From NCBI GenBank assembly GCA_045106195.1, contig JBGCEH010000016.1:1-64000 (forward strand): a stretch of DNA of 64,000 nt. Direction: 5' to 3'. Made by a program: the position numbers and the translations under genes. Below the pieces are notes generated by a model, which made no database searches, had not been told where the DNA came from, and saw nothing but the letters and a program-made list of their open reading frames with translations. Origin of the DNA: Granulosicoccus sp045106195 (lineage in GTDB: Bacteria; Pseudomonadota; Gammaproteobacteria; Granulosicoccales; Granulosicoccaceae). Within the stretch, counting starts at the first letter, position 1; the number at the start of each line of letters is the position of its first letter. This document shows positions 1 through 8,422 of the stretch, piece after piece.

Positions 1-706
1 CGGCAAGACCGGGCTTGATCAATGGCAAAACGACTTTGAAGAAAACCTGAAACGGTCCTGCGCCATCCATGCGTGCAGCCTCTTCCAGTTGTCTTGGCAC
101 CTGAACGATAAAACTTTGCAGTATCCAGATAACAAACGGCAGATTCATCGCAACGTATATCAGGATGATGCCTGAGTGCGTTCCCGCCAGGCACACATCG
201 CCGCGCCCACCAAATTCATCACGAATCCACGAACCGAGCCACGAGGCCTTGTCAATACAGAACTCGTTGTTCCAGAGACCAAAAACTGGCACCAGCAATA
301 CCGCCGGTGGAACCATGCGAACCATCAATGTGGAGCCGGACACCGTGTCCCGGCCCATGAAACGAAAACGCACCAGAGCATAAGCTGCCATACAACCTAT
401 CACCAGCGTGAGCACTGTGGACACCAGAGCGATAATGAGTGAATTGATAAATGCACCACCAAACTTCAGGGCGCAGAAATCCAGATGATCAAGCTCGTAG
501 GGCAATACATCACACAGCGCCGTTTCATAATTCTGAATGGTGGGCAGGAACAGCAGTCCGGAAGTGCCGGAAATGATGTCCACATCCAGCTTGAAGGAAT
601 TGACAAACATTAATGCGATGGGGCCTACCGCCATCATGATGAGAAGCACAACAATTGCGTAGAACCCGGGATGTTGCGGTTTTGACTGATCAGCTTGCGC
701 ACTCAT
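1..706 (-). CDS. ABC sugar transporter permease, MalG type (partial)
   Basis: Inner-membrane permease of a carbohydrate ABC importer. The visible N-terminal 235 residues begin MSAQADQSKP, then a first membrane helix (about 15-37), further helices, and the cytoplasmic EAA loop reading EEAARMDGAG followed by VVLPLIKPGLA, which docks to the ATPase. The C-terminus lies beyond the left edge of the window. The start codon shares one base with the stop of the upstream permease (TAATG), so the two subunits are probably translationally coupled. It is the last visible gene of a leftward operon of ATPase, binding protein, permease and permease. The substrate cannot be read from sequence. Confidence 0.93.
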   Translation of the reverse strand, partial: MSAQADQSKPQHPGFYAIVVLLIMMAVGPIALMFVNSFKLDVDIISGTSGLLFLPTIQNYETALCDVLPYELDHLDFCALKFGGAFINSLIIALVSTVLTLVIGCMAAYALVRFRFMGRDTVSGSTLMVRMVPPAVLLVPVFGLWNNEFCIDKASWLGSWIRDEFGGRGDVCLAGTHSGIILIYVAMNLPFVIWILQSFIVQVPRQLEEAARMDGAGPFQVFFKVVLPLIKPGLA

Positions 707-1617
707 TACAGGTCATCCTCTATATTTCTGATTGCGCGCGCCGCGCGATATTCCTGTGTCTTGTTGTAAGCCAGCATAATGATGGTAAGCAGCAATAGCA
801 TCATCAGCAGATAATTTGACATGGCCGCAGCAACCCCTAACTCCCGGAACTCTGAGGCGGTACGAGAGATGCGCAGGGCCAGTATTTCAGTCGACAGACC
901 CGGGCCACCTTCTGTCATGACCAGAATGACTTCCAGAACCTTGAATGCATCAATCAGTCGAAGCAGACCGGTAACAATCAACACCGGCATCATCAGCGGT
1001 AACTTGATGTGAACTATTTGCTGCCAGCCAGTCGCCCCATCAATACGCGCGGCCTCGAGCGCTGAACGTGGCAAGGATTGAAGTGCGGCTAACGACAGGA
1101 TAAAAATGAACGGTGTCCATTGCCAGATATCGGCAACGATAACTGAAAAAAGTGCATGTTGACCAAGCCAGTCCACAGGCTCAAACCCCAGCGATTTCAG
1201 GGTCTGGTTAAAAACACCGACACTCGGGTGATACATATACCGCCAGATGAGTCCGACCACGACAGGTGCAATCATCATGGGAAGAATAAAAAGCGTTCGT
1301 AAAACGGACATACCGCGTATGTTTCTATCCAGCAGTAAAGCCAGACCTACCCCTATGAACATCTCAACGGTGACCACCGACACAGCAAATATAAGGGTGA
1401 CAGTCACGCTTTCATGGAAATTGGGATCGTTCCACAACGTTGCATAATTGGCCAGACCTACGAAGGTTGACTCCCCTAACGCCTGACTGGGATCCCAGTC
1501 CCTGAAACTGCCGTACACCATATACCCCAAGGGATACAACAGCGCTAGTGCCATGATCACAAATGCGGGCGCCAGAAACAGATACGGTGTAAGACGATTA
1601 TATGTCGCTGTACTCAT
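706..1617 (-). CDS. ABC sugar transporter permease, MalF/UgpA type
   Basis: First permease of the carbohydrate importer, 303 residues with about six membrane helices. An N-terminal helix at about 11-31 is followed by the binding-protein-dependent transport domain. The EAA loop is visible as LEAARIDGATGWQQI near residue 190. Length and layout fit the UgpA/MalF-like family without the long MalF periplasmic loop. It lies downstream of the solute-binding protein with a gap of about 210 bp that contains a palindromic repeat, and it overlaps the next permease by one base. Confidence 0.94.
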   Translation of the reverse strand: MSTATYNRLTPYLFLAPAFVIMALALLYPLGYMVYGSFRDWDPSQALGESTFVGLANYATLWNDPNFHESVTVTLIFAVSVVTVEMFIGVGLALLLDRNIRGMSVLRTLFILPMMIAPVVVGLIWRYMYHPSVGVFNQTLKSLGFEPVDWLGQHALFSVIVADIWQWTPFIFILSLAALQSLPRSALEAARIDGATGWQQIVHIKLPLMMPVLIVTGLLRLIDAFKVLEVILVMTEGGPGLSTEILALRISRTASEFRELGVAAAMSNYLLMMLLLLTIIMLAYNKTQEYRAARAIRNIEDDL

Positions 1618-1673
1618 GTGCTGAGATTCAGGTTAAGGGGAATAGCGCTGATGCTGTCGACGCACTCTGATCT

Positions 1674-1739
1674 GTCATTCCGACGAAGGCGGGGATCTAC
1701 GTTTATCGCGCTGTGGATTCCCACCTGCGCGGGAATGAC
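1674..1739. repeat. Paired intergenic palindromic repeat
   Basis: Two copies of a short palindromic unit face each other. The left copy starts gtcattccgacgaaggcggg and the right copy ends cctgcgcgggaatgac. Single copies of the same unit occur near 4522, 8341 and 19501, always between genes. It lies in the gap between the binding protein and the first permease of the ABC operon, where such repeats can fold in RNA and protect the upstream message. A 61-codon open frame over the repeat is produced by the repeat and is not a gene. Confidence 0.75.
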
Positions 1740-1828
1740 GGATATTAAGTGAGCACCATTCGGGTTATTGGTTATAAACAGCAATGGGCTACCGGGCACT
1801 GCGCACCCGATAGCTCACCATTAACTTA

Positions 1829-3163
1829 TCACTTCCAGGTGTAGTAACCCGCTTCTTCCATTATCGCTGTAGTGCGTTCTGCAACGCCATCGAGTGCTTC
1901 CTGAATATCCAGATCTTCTGTAAGCACCTTGGACAGCGTCGTTCCAAGATCGGCATTGATTTTTCCCCACACAGGAATGATTGGACGCCAGTCAGGGTCA
2001 GCATGCTGAAGAGCTTCACCAAATGTCTTCATGTGAGGGAATTTGGCATTGACATCAGCATCGTCGTGCGTCGAGAACCTGGACGGATTTCCACCGGCCA
2101 TAGCCACAAGTTTGTCACCTTCCTTTGACGTCAGCCATTGCATCAACAGAAATGCCGCTTCTTTGTTTTCTGCATTTTTGGGGATGCCGATACCAAAACC
2201 ACCAGTTTGACTGCCACGACGAACACCCATAGGGTGCATCGCCCAGCCAACCTTGCCAACAACCTGTGATTTATCAGGATCGTCAATTTGACCTGCAACA
2301 ACGGTTGTATCGAGGAACATGGCGGTATCGCCAGAGAGAAATGAACCCAGTGCTTCACCAAATCCGAAGGTCGCTGCACCTTCAGGGCCACAATCGACGA
2401 TCGATTTCAAGGCGTTGGCTGCTTGTACACCAGCCGCGTTGTTCACGATCGGGTTCCAGGCATCATCAAAAATGCGTCCGCCCAGTGGAGCCAGATGAAG
2501 CAGAAACGCATGACTGGCGTGATGACCAGACGCTGCACGCGAACTCAGGCCGCCCATTCCAGGTTCAAGCTCAGGGATTTTGCAGGCAATATCAAGAAGT
2601 TGGTCGTAAGTTTCAGGTACCTCTAGACCGTGCTTTTCGAAGATGTCTTTTCGATAACCCAGAATGGATGTTTCTGATCCATAGGGTATGCCGAAAAGAG
2701 AGCCCGTCTTGCCTTGTAGGTAACCTTTTTCACCACCGGCAAAGCCGATGTTATAGACATAACCGTCAATCAGGTCTGACGCATCGTAGCCAGGATCAGA
2801 CAATTTAGGGTTCATGAAATAACGAGCCAGGTTCTCCAGCTGGTCAGCGTAAACATAGTCAGCCTTTGAAAATACAACATAAGCGATGAGATCGTAATCG
2901 CCTTCGTCCTGACTGAGTTCCAGTGTCTGTCGTTCACGCATCTTCAGATACGGAAGTTGATCGACTTCTACCTCGATTCCTGTCTGCTTGGTGAATTCAG
3001 GCAAGATCTGTCGCACGGCATCATAATGTGGATGTGCGGGGAAATTAACCACAAGCGTAGTGCCGGCGTAATCATCGTAAGGTCCAGCGAAGGCTGGCCC
3101 GGCTAAGGCTAACGATAGTGATGCCGCTGCAGCACATAGCAGTGGCTTTGAATATTTAGTCAT
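1829..3163 (-). CDS. ABC sugar transporter periplasmic binding protein
   Basis: Extracellular solute-binding protein of family 1 (MalE/UgpB-like), 444 residues. It has a clear Sec signal peptide with the hydrophobic core CAAAASLSLALAG and a likely cut after PAFA near residue 27. The mature part shows the usual cluster-B pattern: an early TTLVVNFPAH strand, then LFGIPYGSETSILGYRKDIF and later TGGFGIGIPKNA. It delivers substrate to the two downstream permeases. The ligand is not predictable by eye; a mono- or oligosaccharide or polyol is likely from the ATPase and permease types. Confidence 0.93.
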   Translation of the reverse strand: MTKYSKPLLCAAAASLSLALAGPAFAGPYDDYAGTTLVVNFPAHPHYDAVRQILPEFTKQTGIEVEVDQLPYLKMRERQTLELSQDEGDYDLIAYVVFSKADYVYADQLENLARYFMNPKLSDPGYDASDLIDGYVYNIGFAGGEKGYLQGKTGSLFGIPYGSETSILGYRKDIFEKHGLEVPETYDQLLDIACKIPELEPGMGGLSSRAASGHHASHAFLLHLAPLGGRIFDDAWNPIVNNAAGVQAANALKSIVDCGPEGAATFGFGEALGSFLSGDTAMFLDTTVVAGQIDDPDKSQVVGKVGWAMHPMGVRRGSQTGGFGIGIPKNAENKEAAFLLMQWLTSKEGDKLVAMAGGNPSRFSTHDDADVNAKFPHMKTFGEALQHADPDWRPIIPVWGKINADLGTTLSKVLTEDLDIQEALDGVAERTTAIMEEAGYYTWK

Positions 3164-3269
3164 GTACTCCTCCCATTGATACTACAAGTCATTGATGCAA
3201 ATTGAATGCATCAGTAAAAAACAAAAAATTACAGCGTAAAAAAATACAACTTAAAAAAACGAACAGCGG

Positions 3270-4361
3270 TCAACCTATCGATTGGCCATTTTTCACATCA
3301 AAAAAATGTAACTCTGCCAGATCTACCCTGAACCTTAGTTTTTCACCGAGTTGGACCGGCGCATCGGATTTGAGCTCTACCATGACCTTTTCACCACCAC
3401 AATCTCCGATAAGAACCGACTGGGCACCAACGTATTCCGACACCACGACGTTGACCTCTATTGCATTTTCCGGTGCCACATCAGCGTCGAACAACAAATC
3501 CGATGGACGGATGCCCAGAACCAGTGAGGCTGATGTTGACTTCTTCAGACGTTGACGGGTTTGATCATCGCAACGCAGTTTGAAATTCTTGCCCACAAGG
3601 TACATACCGTTGTTGTATTCCTGAATGGCAGCGTCAAGAAAATTCATAGGTGGTGTTCCCAGGAAACCGGCAACAAATTTGTTTATCGGTTTTTTAAACA
3701 GTTCTTCAGGAGTACCTTGCTGCTGGATTTTGCCTGCATGCATGACGACGATACGATCAGCCAGTGTCATCGCTTCAATCTGGTCATGAGTCACATAGAT
3801 CATGTTTTTATGCACGCGCTGACGCATCATGGCAAGCTCTGCTCGCATCTGTGTGCGCAGCTTTGCATCAAGATTCGACAAGGGTTCATCGAACAGGAAT
3901 GTGGAGCTGTCTCTTGTCAAGGCGCGCCCCATGGCCACGCGCTGGCGTTGGCCACCAGAGAGCTCGGCAGGTTTTCTGTGCAGATAATCCGTGAGTCCGA
4001 GCATCTCGGCAACCTCACCGATCTTTTGCTCTATTTCCTTTTTAGGCCGTTTTTGCAATCTCAGTGCGAACGACATGTTTTTCGCCACATTCATATGCGG
4101 ATAGAGTGCATAGTCCTGGAAGACCATGGCCAGATCGCGCTCTTTGGGTTCAAGTTTGCTAACGGCGCGACCATCGATAAAGATTTCACCGTCAGACACT
4201 GTCTCCAGCCCGGCGATCATCCGTAACGTGGTGGATTTTCCGCAACCTGAAGGCCCCACCAGAACGGTGAACTCAGCATCTTCCATCTCCAGATTGATGC
4301 TGTGCAAGACCTCGACATTGCCATAGCGTTTAGTCAGATTTTCCAGCTTGATTTTCGGCAT
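3270..4361 (-). CDS. ABC sugar transporter ATP-binding protein, UgpC/MsmX type
   Basis: Energising ATPase of the importer, 363 residues. Visible motifs are Walker A GPSGCGKST near residue 37, the Q-loop in FQDYALYPHM, the signature LSGGQRQRVAMGRAL, Walker B FLFDEPLSNLDA and the switch histidine in VTHDQIEAM. The C-terminal part (about 240-363) is the MalK/UgpC TOBE-like regulatory region. It is the first gene of the leftward operon, and a perfect 18-bp palindrome sits 61 bp upstream of the start. The gap to the binding protein (about 106 bp) is A-rich on the plus strand and holds nothing else recognisable. Confidence 0.95.
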   Translation of the reverse strand: MPKIKLENLTKRYGNVEVLHSINLEMEDAEFTVLVGPSGCGKSTTLRMIAGLETVSDGEIFIDGRAVSKLEPKERDLAMVFQDYALYPHMNVAKNMSFALRLQKRPKKEIEQKIGEVAEMLGLTDYLHRKPAELSGGQRQRVAMGRALTRDSSTFLFDEPLSNLDAKLRTQMRAELAMMRQRVHKNMIYVTHDQIEAMTLADRIVVMHAGKIQQQGTPEELFKKPINKFVAGFLGTPPMNFLDAAIQEYNNGMYLVGKNFKLRCDDQTRQRLKKSTSASLVLGIRPSDLLFDADVAPENAIEVNVVVSEYVGAQSVLIGDCGGEKVMVELKSDAPVQLGEKLRFRVDLAELHFFDVKNGQSIG

Positions 4362-4421
4362 CGTTTGATCTTCGCTATGTTCAACACGGAATCGGACATT
4401 TTGGGAATTTGTGCAACTACG

Positions 4422-4439
4422 AATGTTACCGGTAACATT
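4422..4439. promoter_or_regulatory. Perfect 18-bp palindrome, putative GntR/LacI-family operator
   Basis: The sequence aatgttaccggtaacatt is its own reverse complement. Its 16-bp core ATGTTACCGGTAACAT is the operator sequence I recall for Escherichia coli GntR, a LacI-family gluconate repressor. It lies 61 bp upstream of the ABC importer ATPase start, where a repressor would control the whole leftward operon. The palindrome is seen; the regulator and effector are inferred. No lacI-type gene lies in this window, so it may be just beyond the left edge or elsewhere. Confidence 0.7.
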
Positions 4440-4521
4440 TCTGAGCCTGATGGTACATGCACTGGGTATTGAGATGCAAGCGCTTATTTTCGAATGGATG
4501 GTTTTGGACGGCGCAACAATA

Positions 4522-4577
4522 GATTCCCGCGTGTGCGGGAATGATGAGTATCCGGCGGTTCGGCGGTTCGGTGGTTC
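4522..4577. repeat. Palindromic repeat plus a triplicated octamer
   Basis: Positions 4522-4545 hold a single copy of the gattcccgc...gcgggaat palindrome shared with 1674, 8341 and 19501. Just after it, 4554-4577 reads as three tandem octamers (ggcggttc, ggcggttc, ggtggttc). Both lie in the 275-bp gap between the ABC operon and the 3' end of polA. No gene is visible in this gap. Confidence 0.65.
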
Positions 4578-4636
4578 GTAATGGCTTCTACTTCAGTACC
4601 ATTGCACTGTCACCGGCAAGATACAGGACACCTACG

Positions 4637-7396
4637 CTAATGCGCCTCTTCCCAACTATTGCCAATACCCACATCAACTTCCAACGGCACTTTCAGTGAT
4701 GCAGCAGCCGTCATCAACTTGCGCACTCTCTCCCCCGCCTCATCCAGCTGTCCAGCCTTAACCTCCAATACCAGTTCATCATGCACCTGCATGATGATCC
4801 GCGCATCGACATTTTCACTGACGAGCCAGCCGTTGACATCTATCATGGCGCGCTTGATGATATCGGCCGCCGTACCCTGCATGGGCGCATTAATCGCCGT
4901 ACGTTCAGCGTAGTTTCGCATCTGGGCATTGCGCGCATTGATGTCAGGTAGATACAAACGCCTGCCAAAGACCGTTTCAACATAACCCTGCTCCTTCGCA
5001 AGTGCCCTTGTTTCATCCATGTAGCGCTTAACGCCGGGATAACGCTCGAAATACAGATTGATATACTCTTGCGCTTCACCACGAGCGATATCCAACTGTT
5101 TGGCCAGACCAAATGCTGACATCCCGTAAATAAGCCCGAAATTAATTGCCTTTGCCGAACGGCGTTGGTCGGGTTCTACCGCCTTCAAAGGTACACCAAA
5201 CACTTCGGCAGCCGTCGCCTTGTGCACATCCAGTCCTTTGTCGAATGCATTAAGCAAGCCTTCATCTTCCGACAGATGCGCCATGATTCGAAGTTCTATC
5301 TGCGAATAGTCAGCAGCCAGCAAACGATACCCATCCTCGGCTATGAACGCCTCGCGAATACGGCGCCCCTCTTCGGTACGCACAGGTATATTCTGCAGAT
5401 TGGGATCAGTACTGGATAAACGCCCGGTAGAGGCCACAGCCTGATTATAGGAGGTATGCACACGACCTGAATCCGAATCAATCTGCAGCGGCAGTTTTTC
5501 GATGTACGTTGACATCAACTTGGTAAGACCGCGATGTTGCAGAATCAGTTTCGGCAGCGGATAGTCGAGCGCTAGTTGTTCAAGCACCTCCTCGGCTGTT
5601 GAGGGTTGACCGGTTTTGGTTTTCTGAATGATCGGAAACTGTTTTTCTTCGAACAGAATCACGCCGATCTGCTTGGGCGAGCCAAGGTTGAATTCCCGAC
5701 CAGCATCTTCATAGGCGGCAGCCTTGACTTCACTGATTGTCGCAGCGATTTTTTTACCCTGTTTTTCAAGCATATTGTCATCGATGCGCACGCCAGTACG
5801 CTCGATAAGTGCCAGTACATGCAACGCAGGTATTTCGATCTCTTCATACAATTTGACAAGCGTCGGCTCTGCACTCAGTTTCGGCCAGAGCACCTCGTGG
5901 AGCTGCAAGGTTATATCGGCATCCTCGGCAGCATACTGACTGGCAGCCTCTACATCGATCTTGTTAAAGGTTTTCTGTGACTTGCCCTTGCCTGCCACAT
6001 CAGCAAACTTAATAGTCTGCACATTGAGATATTTTTTGGCCAGTGAATCCATGTCATGACGCGTTGCCGTGCTGTCAAGCACATAGGATTCGAGCATGGT
6101 GTCATGTGCCACATTGACTAGATGTATATCATGGTTGGCCAGTACATTGATGTCGTACTTGATATGCTGGCCTATCAGATTTCGTTTATCTCCTTCCAGC
6201 AACGGACGAAACTTCTCCAGCACCACCTGCCGGTCTAGCTGTTCGGGCGCACCTTCATAATCATGGCCCAAAGGTACATAGGCTGCCCGCCCTCCGGGCA
6301 ATGCAAACGAGATACCAACCACTTCAGCCTTCATATAATCAAGACTCGTGGTTTCGGTATCAAACGCAAACAAGGGCGCGTCGGCAAGCTCGGCAATCCA
6401 TTTATCCAGCACTGCCATGTCCGTGATTGTCTCGTAGTGATTTTCAGCTGTTGAGGCTACAGGCACATCGGAGGCTGCCGGACTACCGCCCTGCGATGCC
6501 CGTGTCTGTAATGGCGACATGCCATCAGCCAACTCCTTTGCCCAGGTCCTGAACTCCAGCTCGGCGTATAGCTCGCTCAGAGCCGCCACGTCAGCATCGT
6601 TCAGGGTCAAGTCCTCGACGTCCTGCTCAAGCTCGACATCCAGACGGATAGTCGCCAGTTCGTACGACATCGGCAGGAACTCGAGAGAGTCGCGTAGCTT
6701 TTCACCAATCTTGCCTTTTACCGAATCGGCATTGGCCATGACCTCTTTCAACGAGCCATGGGTTGCCAGCCATTTGGCCGCCGTCTTGGGTCCACAACTG
6801 GGCACGCCCGGAATATTGTCGGAGGTATCACCTACCAGTGCCAGATAGTCAATGATCTGCGCGGGCGGCACGCCGAATTTCTCTTCTACCTCGGCAACAT
6901 CCATTACTGTGTTGGTCATGGTATTCACTAGGGTTACCTGCTCATTGACGAGCTGGGCCATGTCCTTGTCGCCCGTGGAGATAATCGTCTTGAGTCCCTT
7001 GGCAGTTGCCCGAACCGCCAGCGTACCAATGACATCGTCGGCCTCTACTCCTGGAACGATGAGCACAGGGAATCCCATTTTTTCAACCACCTCGTACAAG
7101 GGCTTGATTTGCGACCGCATATCATCGGGCATGCTGGCACGATTGGCCTTGTAATCGTGATAGATATCATCACGGAACGTTTTACCGCTGGCATCAAAAA
7201 TCACCACCATGTGTTCGGGCTGATAGTCGGCCACCAGTCGACGCAACATATTGACCACACCATAAATGGCACCGGTTGGTTGACCCTTGGAATTGGTCAA
7301 GGGAGGCATGGCATGGAACGCCCTGTAAAGATAGGCCGATCCATCCACAAGTACGACGGGGCGGTCTGAATCCTGGTCGGTGGTCGCGCTTGGCAT
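4637..7396 (-). CDS. polA: DNA polymerase I
   Basis: Replication and repair polymerase that removes Okazaki primers and fills gaps, 919 residues, the usual full length. Domain order is a 5'-3' exonuclease at about 10-290 (VLVDGSAYLYRAFHAMP near the start, GDTSDNIPGVPSCGPKTA later), a 3'-5' proofreading exonuclease with the intact acidic motif FAFDTETTSLDY, and the polymerase domain with motif A DYSQIELRI, an O-helix region RRSAKAINFGLIYGMS and motif C QVHDELVLEV. All catalytic motifs are intact. It is divergent from the LOG-family gene, and I see no operon partner. Confidence 0.98.
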   Translation of the reverse strand: MPSATTDQDSDRPVVLVDGSAYLYRAFHAMPPLTNSKGQPTGAIYGVVNMLRRLVADYQPEHMVVIFDASGKTFRDDIYHDYKANRASMPDDMRSQIKPLYEVVEKMGFPVLIVPGVEADDVIGTLAVRATAKGLKTIISTGDKDMAQLVNEQVTLVNTMTNTVMDVAEVEEKFGVPPAQIIDYLALVGDTSDNIPGVPSCGPKTAAKWLATHGSLKEVMANADSVKGKIGEKLRDSLEFLPMSYELATIRLDVELEQDVEDLTLNDADVAALSELYAELEFRTWAKELADGMSPLQTRASQGGSPAASDVPVASTAENHYETITDMAVLDKWIAELADAPLFAFDTETTSLDYMKAEVVGISFALPGGRAAYVPLGHDYEGAPEQLDRQVVLEKFRPLLEGDKRNLIGQHIKYDINVLANHDIHLVNVAHDTMLESYVLDSTATRHDMDSLAKKYLNVQTIKFADVAGKGKSQKTFNKIDVEAASQYAAEDADITLQLHEVLWPKLSAEPTLVKLYEEIEIPALHVLALIERTGVRIDDNMLEKQGKKIAATISEVKAAAYEDAGREFNLGSPKQIGVILFEEKQFPIIQKTKTGQPSTAEEVLEQLALDYPLPKLILQHRGLTKLMSTYIEKLPLQIDSDSGRVHTSYNQAVASTGRLSSTDPNLQNIPVRTEEGRRIREAFIAEDGYRLLAADYSQIELRIMAHLSEDEGLLNAFDKGLDVHKATAAEVFGVPLKAVEPDQRRSAKAINFGLIYGMSAFGLAKQLDIARGEAQEYINLYFERYPGVKRYMDETRALAKEQGYVETVFGRRLYLPDINARNAQMRNYAERTAINAPMQGTAADIIKRAMIDVNGWLVSENVDARIIMQVHDELVLEVKAGQLDEAGERVRKLMTAAASLKVPLEVDVGIGNSWEEAH

Positions 7397-7530
7397 AGGG
7401 CAGTGTCATGGGTGTACGGGTCAAGATACTAGTGTACTGGAACCGGGCAATTGAAAAAAAGCTTGAGCTGGCGCACATCCTGCGACCGGTTTACCTCTAT
7501 TCTCTAGTCATACTCACTCAGGTACGCTCA

Positions 7531-8253
7531 ATGCGACAGCTTCCCACCCATAACCAGATGCGCCGTGATACGCGCGACAAGGCACTGACACGAGATTCCT
7601 GGAAAATCTTCCAGATCATGGCCGAGTTCGTTGAAGGATTTCAGCAGTTGGCCGATTTAAGCCCTTCCGTCAGCATCTTCGGCTCAGCACGCTTCAAACC
7701 CGACCACCCTTACTATGTGGCAAGCGAGGAGATCAGTCGCCTGCTTTCAGATTCGGGGTTCGCAGTAGTCAGCGGCGGAGGTCCGGGCGTGATGGAGGCC
7801 TGTAACAAAGGCGCATTCGCAGGCAAGTCCGCCAGTGTAGGGCTGAACATCAAACTGCCTCATGAGCAATCTGGCAATCCTTATCAGGACATCAGCCTGA
7901 ACTTCAAGTACTTCTTCGCCAGAAAAGTCATGTTCGTCAAGTATGCCTCGGCCTATGTGATTATGCCCGGTGGCTTCGGGACGCTTGATGAAATGGCCGA
8001 GGTCCTGACCCTGGTCCAGACGGGTAAATCCAAGCGGGTACCCATTATTCTGTTTGGCACAACCTTCTGGTCAGGATTGCTGGAATGGTTCGAGCAATCT
8101 CTGATTCCCGAGGGCACCATCAGTCCCGGCGATATGGATCTGTTTCAGCTTACCGATGACCCACAGTTTGTCGTCGATACGATATTCGATTTCTACGAAG
8201 GTGTAGAGCTCGACCGGATTATCGAGGACTCTCAGCTAATGATGGATCTGTAG
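7531..8253 (+). CDS. LOG-family (TIGR00730-type) nucleotide-binding protein
   Basis: Rossmann-fold protein of the lysine decarboxylase-like LOG family, whose characterised members release ribose 5-phosphate from nucleoside monophosphates. Visible motifs are GGGPGVMEACNKGAF and the diagnostic PGGFGTLDEMAEV. The start at 7531 gives 240 residues, close to the family. A longer in-frame reading from 7408 adds 41 residues that look non-coding and would run into the polA promoter region. An AGG lies about eight bases before the chosen ATG. The exact substrate is not predictable. Confidence 0.88.
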   Translation: MRQLPTHNQMRRDTRDKALTRDSWKIFQIMAEFVEGFQQLADLSPSVSIFGSARFKPDHPYYVASEEISRLLSDSGFAVVSGGGPGVMEACNKGAFAGKSASVGLNIKLPHEQSGNPYQDISLNFKYFFARKVMFVKYASAYVIMPGGFGTLDEMAEVLTLVQTGKSKRVPIILFGTTFWSGLLEWFEQSLIPEGTISPGDMDLFQLTDDPQFVVDTIFDFYEGVELDRIIEDSQLMMDL

Positions 8254-8340
8254 ACGACGGCGCTGTTGTGTCCAAAAATCAAGACGTTACGCATTCCTGC
8301 GTTCTAATTACTGCCCGTTTTTACTGATATAAAAGGATAG

Positions 8341-8365
8341 ATGATTCCCGCTGCGCGGGGATGAA
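8341..8365. repeat. Intergenic palindromic repeat (single copy)
   Basis: Reads atgattcccgctgcgcgggg then atgaa, a near-perfect palindrome of the family seen at 1674, 4522 and 19501. It lies between two convergent genes (the LOG-family gene and a hybrid kinase) and could form a bidirectional stem at their 3' ends. No T-run follows it. Confidence 0.65.
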
Positions 8366-8422
8366 TTGCTCGGGTGGTGCGTTTACAAATCCGTACCGGG
8401 CCAAGCGACTCATCGCCGGCTC

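Noticed and set aside
1614..1799. 61-codon minus-strand frame between the ABC binding protein and the permease
   Set aside because: It is a chance translation of the paired palindromic repeat; the protein reads VIPAQVGIH...DPRLRRND, the usual false product of such repeats.
2266..2808. 180-codon plus-strand frame
   Set aside because: Lies wholly inside the ABC binding protein gene on the opposite strand and has no recognisable motifs or ribosome site.
3552..4226. 224-codon plus-strand frame
   Set aside because: Antisense to the importer ATPase, which has all ABC motifs; the antisense product is rich in His and Cys and matches nothing I know.
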